Assembly (NCBI RefSeq): GCF_002929705.1
Contig: NZ_PJIN01000002.1
Span: 401,196 to 465,195, forward strand
Direction of reading: 5' to 3'
From: Arthrobacter sp. N199823
GTDB lineage: Bacteria; Actinomycetota; Actinomycetes; Actinomycetales; Micrococcaceae
Length of the DNA stretch: 64,000 bases
Part shown: positions 62,097 through 64,000 of the stretch, in pieces
Numbering within the stretch: position 1 is the first letter of the stretch
Layout: every line of letters starts with the position of its first letter
Notes under the pieces: generated by a model
Seen by the model: the letters and a program-made list of their open reading frames with translations, nothing else
Told to the model about the DNA's origin: nothing
The model's database searches: none
Made by a program: the position numbers and the translations under genes

Positions 62097-63611
62097 GTGA
62101 CCGAGGCAAATACACCCGTTGCACACGACTCAGCACAGGTGCCGACGGTTTCGACATCGACTCCGCGTAAGGCTGCGAAGACGCTGGCGGAAAAGGTCTG
62201 GCGCGACCACGTTGTCAAGCAAGGCGAAGGCGACGGCGACGCTGCCCAGCCGGACCTTCTGTACATCGACCTTCACCTGATCCACGAGGTCACCTCGCCG
62301 CAGGCCTTCGAGGGTCTGCGCCTGGCGGGCCGGCCGCTGCGCCGCCCGGATCTGACCATCGCCACGGAGGATCACAACACTCCCACGCTAGCCATTGACA
62401 AGCCGATCGCCGATCTCACCAGCCGCACCCAGATCCAGACCCTGCGCAATAACTGCGCCGAGTTCGGTGTGCGTCTGCATTCCCTGGGCGACGCCGAGCA
62501 GGGGATCGTTCACGTGGTGGGCCCGCAGCTGGGTCTGACTCAGCCGGGCATGACGGTTGTCTGCGGCGACTCCCACACCTCAACTCACGGAGCCGTGGGT
62601 GCTTTGGCGTTTGGCATTGGTACTTCTGAAGTGGAACACGTCATGGCGACCCAGACGTTGCCGCTGAAGCCGTTCAAGACCATGGCCATTAACGTTGAAG
62701 GTACGCTGCGCTCCGGTGTCACCTCTAAGGACATCATCCTCGCCGTGATTGCCAAGATCGGTACCGGTGGTGGCCAGGGTTACGTGCTGGAATACCGCGG
62801 TTCCGCGATCCGGGCACTGTCTATGGATGCCCGCATGACCGTCTGCAACATGTCCATCGAGGCCGGCGCCCGTGCAGGCATGATCGCCCCCGATGAAATC
62901 ACCTTCGAGTACCTGAAGGGCCGCGCCCACGCACCTGTCGGTCAGGACTGGGATAACGCTGTCGAGTACTGGAAGTCATTGACCACAGAGGACGACGCCG
63001 AATTTGACGCCGAGGTCTTCCTCGACGCCAACACGCTGGAGCCGTTCGTTACCTGGGGTACCAACCCGGGCCAGGGTGTTTCCCTGAGCGAAAACGTTCC
63101 CAACCCGGAGGACTTTGGCGATGAAAACGCCAAGGCCGCAGCCGAACGCGCACTGGCCTACATGGATCTGGAAGCCGGCACACCCATGAAGGACATCCGT
63201 GTTGACACGGTATTCCTGGGCTCCTGCACCAACTCCCGCATCGAAGATTTGCGCGTCGCTGCTGACATCATCCGTGGCCGCGAAAAGGATCCGAACATCC
63301 GCATGCTGGTGGTTCCCGGCTCCGCCCGCGTCCGTCTGGAAGCTGAAGCTGAAGGCCTGGACAAGGTGTTCATGGACTTCGGTGCGGAGTGGCGCTTCGC
63401 AGGCTGCTCCATGTGCCTGGGCATGAACCCGGATCAGCTGGAACCAGGCGAGCGGTGCGCCTCCACCTCAAACCGCAACTTTGAAGGCCGGCAGGGCAAG
63501 GGAGGCCGCACACACCTGGTCTCTCCCGTTGTGGCAGCTGCTACCGCTATTCGCGGAACCCTCAGCTCGCCGTCGGACCTGTCACCTGTTGCCGCAAGCA
63601 CCGTAGCGTAA
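62097..63611 (+). CDS. leuC: 3-isopropylmalate dehydratase large subunit
   Basis: With LeuD isomerises 2- to 3-isopropylmalate in leucine synthesis. The 504-aa aconitase-family protein has the [4Fe-4S] cysteines in [15 protein letters not shown] and [15 protein letters not shown], and the active-site region [20 protein letters not shown]. It is longer than usual by a Thr/Ala-rich tail of about 20 residues at each end. The GTG at 62097 has AAGGGAG upstream. A TATACA -10-like box lies at 62019-62024. leuD follows after 12 nt. Confidence 0.96.
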   Translation: MTEANTPVAHDSAQVPTVSTSTPRKAAKTLAEKVWRDHVVKQGEGDGDAAQPDLLYIDLHLIHEVTSPQAFEGLRLAGRPLRRPDLTIATEDHNTPTLAIDKPIADLTSRTQIQTLRNNCAEFGVRLHSLGDAEQGIVHVVGPQLGLTQPGMTVVCGDSHTSTHGAVGALAFGIGTSEVEHVMATQTLPLKPFKTMAINVEGTLRSGVTSKDIILAVIAKIGTGGGQGYVLEYRGSAIRALSMDARMTVCNMSIEAGARAGMIAPDEITFEYLKGRAHAPVGQDWDNAVEYWKSLTTEDDAEFDAEVFLDANTLEPFVTWGTNPGQGVSLSENVPNPEDFGDENAKAAAERALAYMDLEAGTPMKDIRVDTVFLGSCTNSRIEDLRVAADIIRGREKDPNIRMLVVPGSARVRLEAEAEGLDKVFMDFGAEWRFAGCSMCLGMNPDQLEPGERCASTSNRNFEGRQGKGGRTHLVSPVVAAATAIRGTLSSPSDLSPVAASTVA

Positions 63612-63623
63612 GGAGCTCACACC

Positions 63624-64000
63624 ATGGAAAAGTTTTCCTCCCACACCGGTACCGGTGTCCCGCTGCGCCAAAGCAACGTTGACACCGACCAGATCATCCC
63701 CGCCGTCTACCTGAAGCGGATCACCCGTACCGGCTTCGAGGACGCCCTGTTCTCCAGCTGGCGCAAGGACCCGGAATTCATCCTGAACCAGGAGCCGTAC
63801 TCGGCCGGTTCGGTGTTGGTGGCCGGTGCCGATTTTGGCACGGGTTCCTCGCGCGAGCACGCTGTTTGGGCGCTGAAGGACTACGGCTTCAAAGCTGTAC
63901 TGTCCTCACGGTTCGCCGATATTTTCCGCGGCAACTCGGGCAAGCAGGGTCTGGTGGCCGCTGAGGTTGCCCAGGATGACATTGAGTTGATCTGGAAGGT
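63624..64000 (+). CDS. leuD: 3-isopropylmalate dehydratase small subunit (partial, cut by window end)
   Basis: The first 125 residues of Leu[41 protein letters not shown] and the signature [21 protein letters not shown], typical of the aconitase swivel domain. It starts with ATG 63624 after AAGGAG and is co-transcribed with leuC. The window ends inside the gene; about 70 more residues are expected. Confidence 0.95.
   Translation, partial: MEKFSSHTGTGVPLRQSNVDTDQIIPAVYLKRITRTGFEDALFSSWRKDPEFILNQEPYSAGSVLVAGADFGTGSSREHAVWALKDYGFKAVLSSRFADIFRGNSGKQGLVAAEVAQDDIELIWK

Overview
This 64-kb window is chromosomal DNA of a high-GC actinobacterium, most likely Arthrobacter or a close relative in the Micrococcaceae. 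That reading rests on the gene families and their order (ilvBNC-serA, leuB-ilvE, gltX-tRNA-Gln-tRNA-Glu, an IclR regulator divergent from leuCD), on a complete decaprenoxanthin-type C50 carotenoid operon, on frequent GTG starts, and on several promoters whose -10 box lies about 7-8 nt before the start codon (leaderless genes). No species can be named from the sequence alone.

Layout. 1-7176: branched-chain amino acid genes ilvB, ilvN and ilvC, then serA and metG. 7197-8434: a solitary AbiEi-like/PD-(D/E)XK-like gene between two near-identical long hairpins. 8453-12984: an FtsX-type ABC export system and a methyltransferase. 13062-18400: a GntR regulator divergent from a class V aminotransferase and a carbohydrate-type ABC importer that lacks its own ATPase. 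18661-20717: a histidine kinase/response regulator pair. 20803-29594: an SDR protein divergent from a MarR regulator that heads crtE-crtB-crtI-crtYe-crtYf-crtEb, followed by a photolyase. 29651-34153: leuB, ilvE, an MscS channel and an FAH-family hydrolase. 34268-45146: a second kinase/regulator pair, an amino acid permease, a large xxxLxxG heptad-repeat membrane protein, an ArsR/AHSA1 pair, and a GAF-type regulator divergent from an FAD monooxygenase with a SnoaL-like N-terminus. 45409-48074: gltX, a HAD phosphatase, tRNA-Gln(CTG) and tRNA-Glu(CTC). 48075-56840: a genomic island at the tRNA-Glu 3' end. 57070-60509: a pair of membrane-anchored dynamin-like GTPases. 60529 to the end: a DUF1697 protein, the LtbR/NdgR-type IclR regulator, leuC, and leuD, which runs off the window.

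The backbone genes make valine, leucine and isoleucine (ilvBNC, ilvE, leuB, leuC, leuD), serine (serA) and charged tRNAs (metG, gltX). The same 15-bp dyad, TCTCA-N5-T(G/A)AGA, sits inside the leaderless promoter of the IclR regulator next to leuC and directly upstream of the leuB promoter about 32 kb away. This links the two leucine loci into one probable regulon.

The least explained material is the tRNA-Glu island. It holds an intact IS481-type element, three copies of the tRNA 3' end/terminator sequence, a lipoprotein, a run of small overlapping genes starting with a phage-repressor-like protein, three larger unrecognised proteins (two with membrane segments), and a broken tyrosine integrase. 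The cluster at 51313-54874 is the best candidate for an undescribed (possibly phage-defence) system, but its function is inferred from context only.
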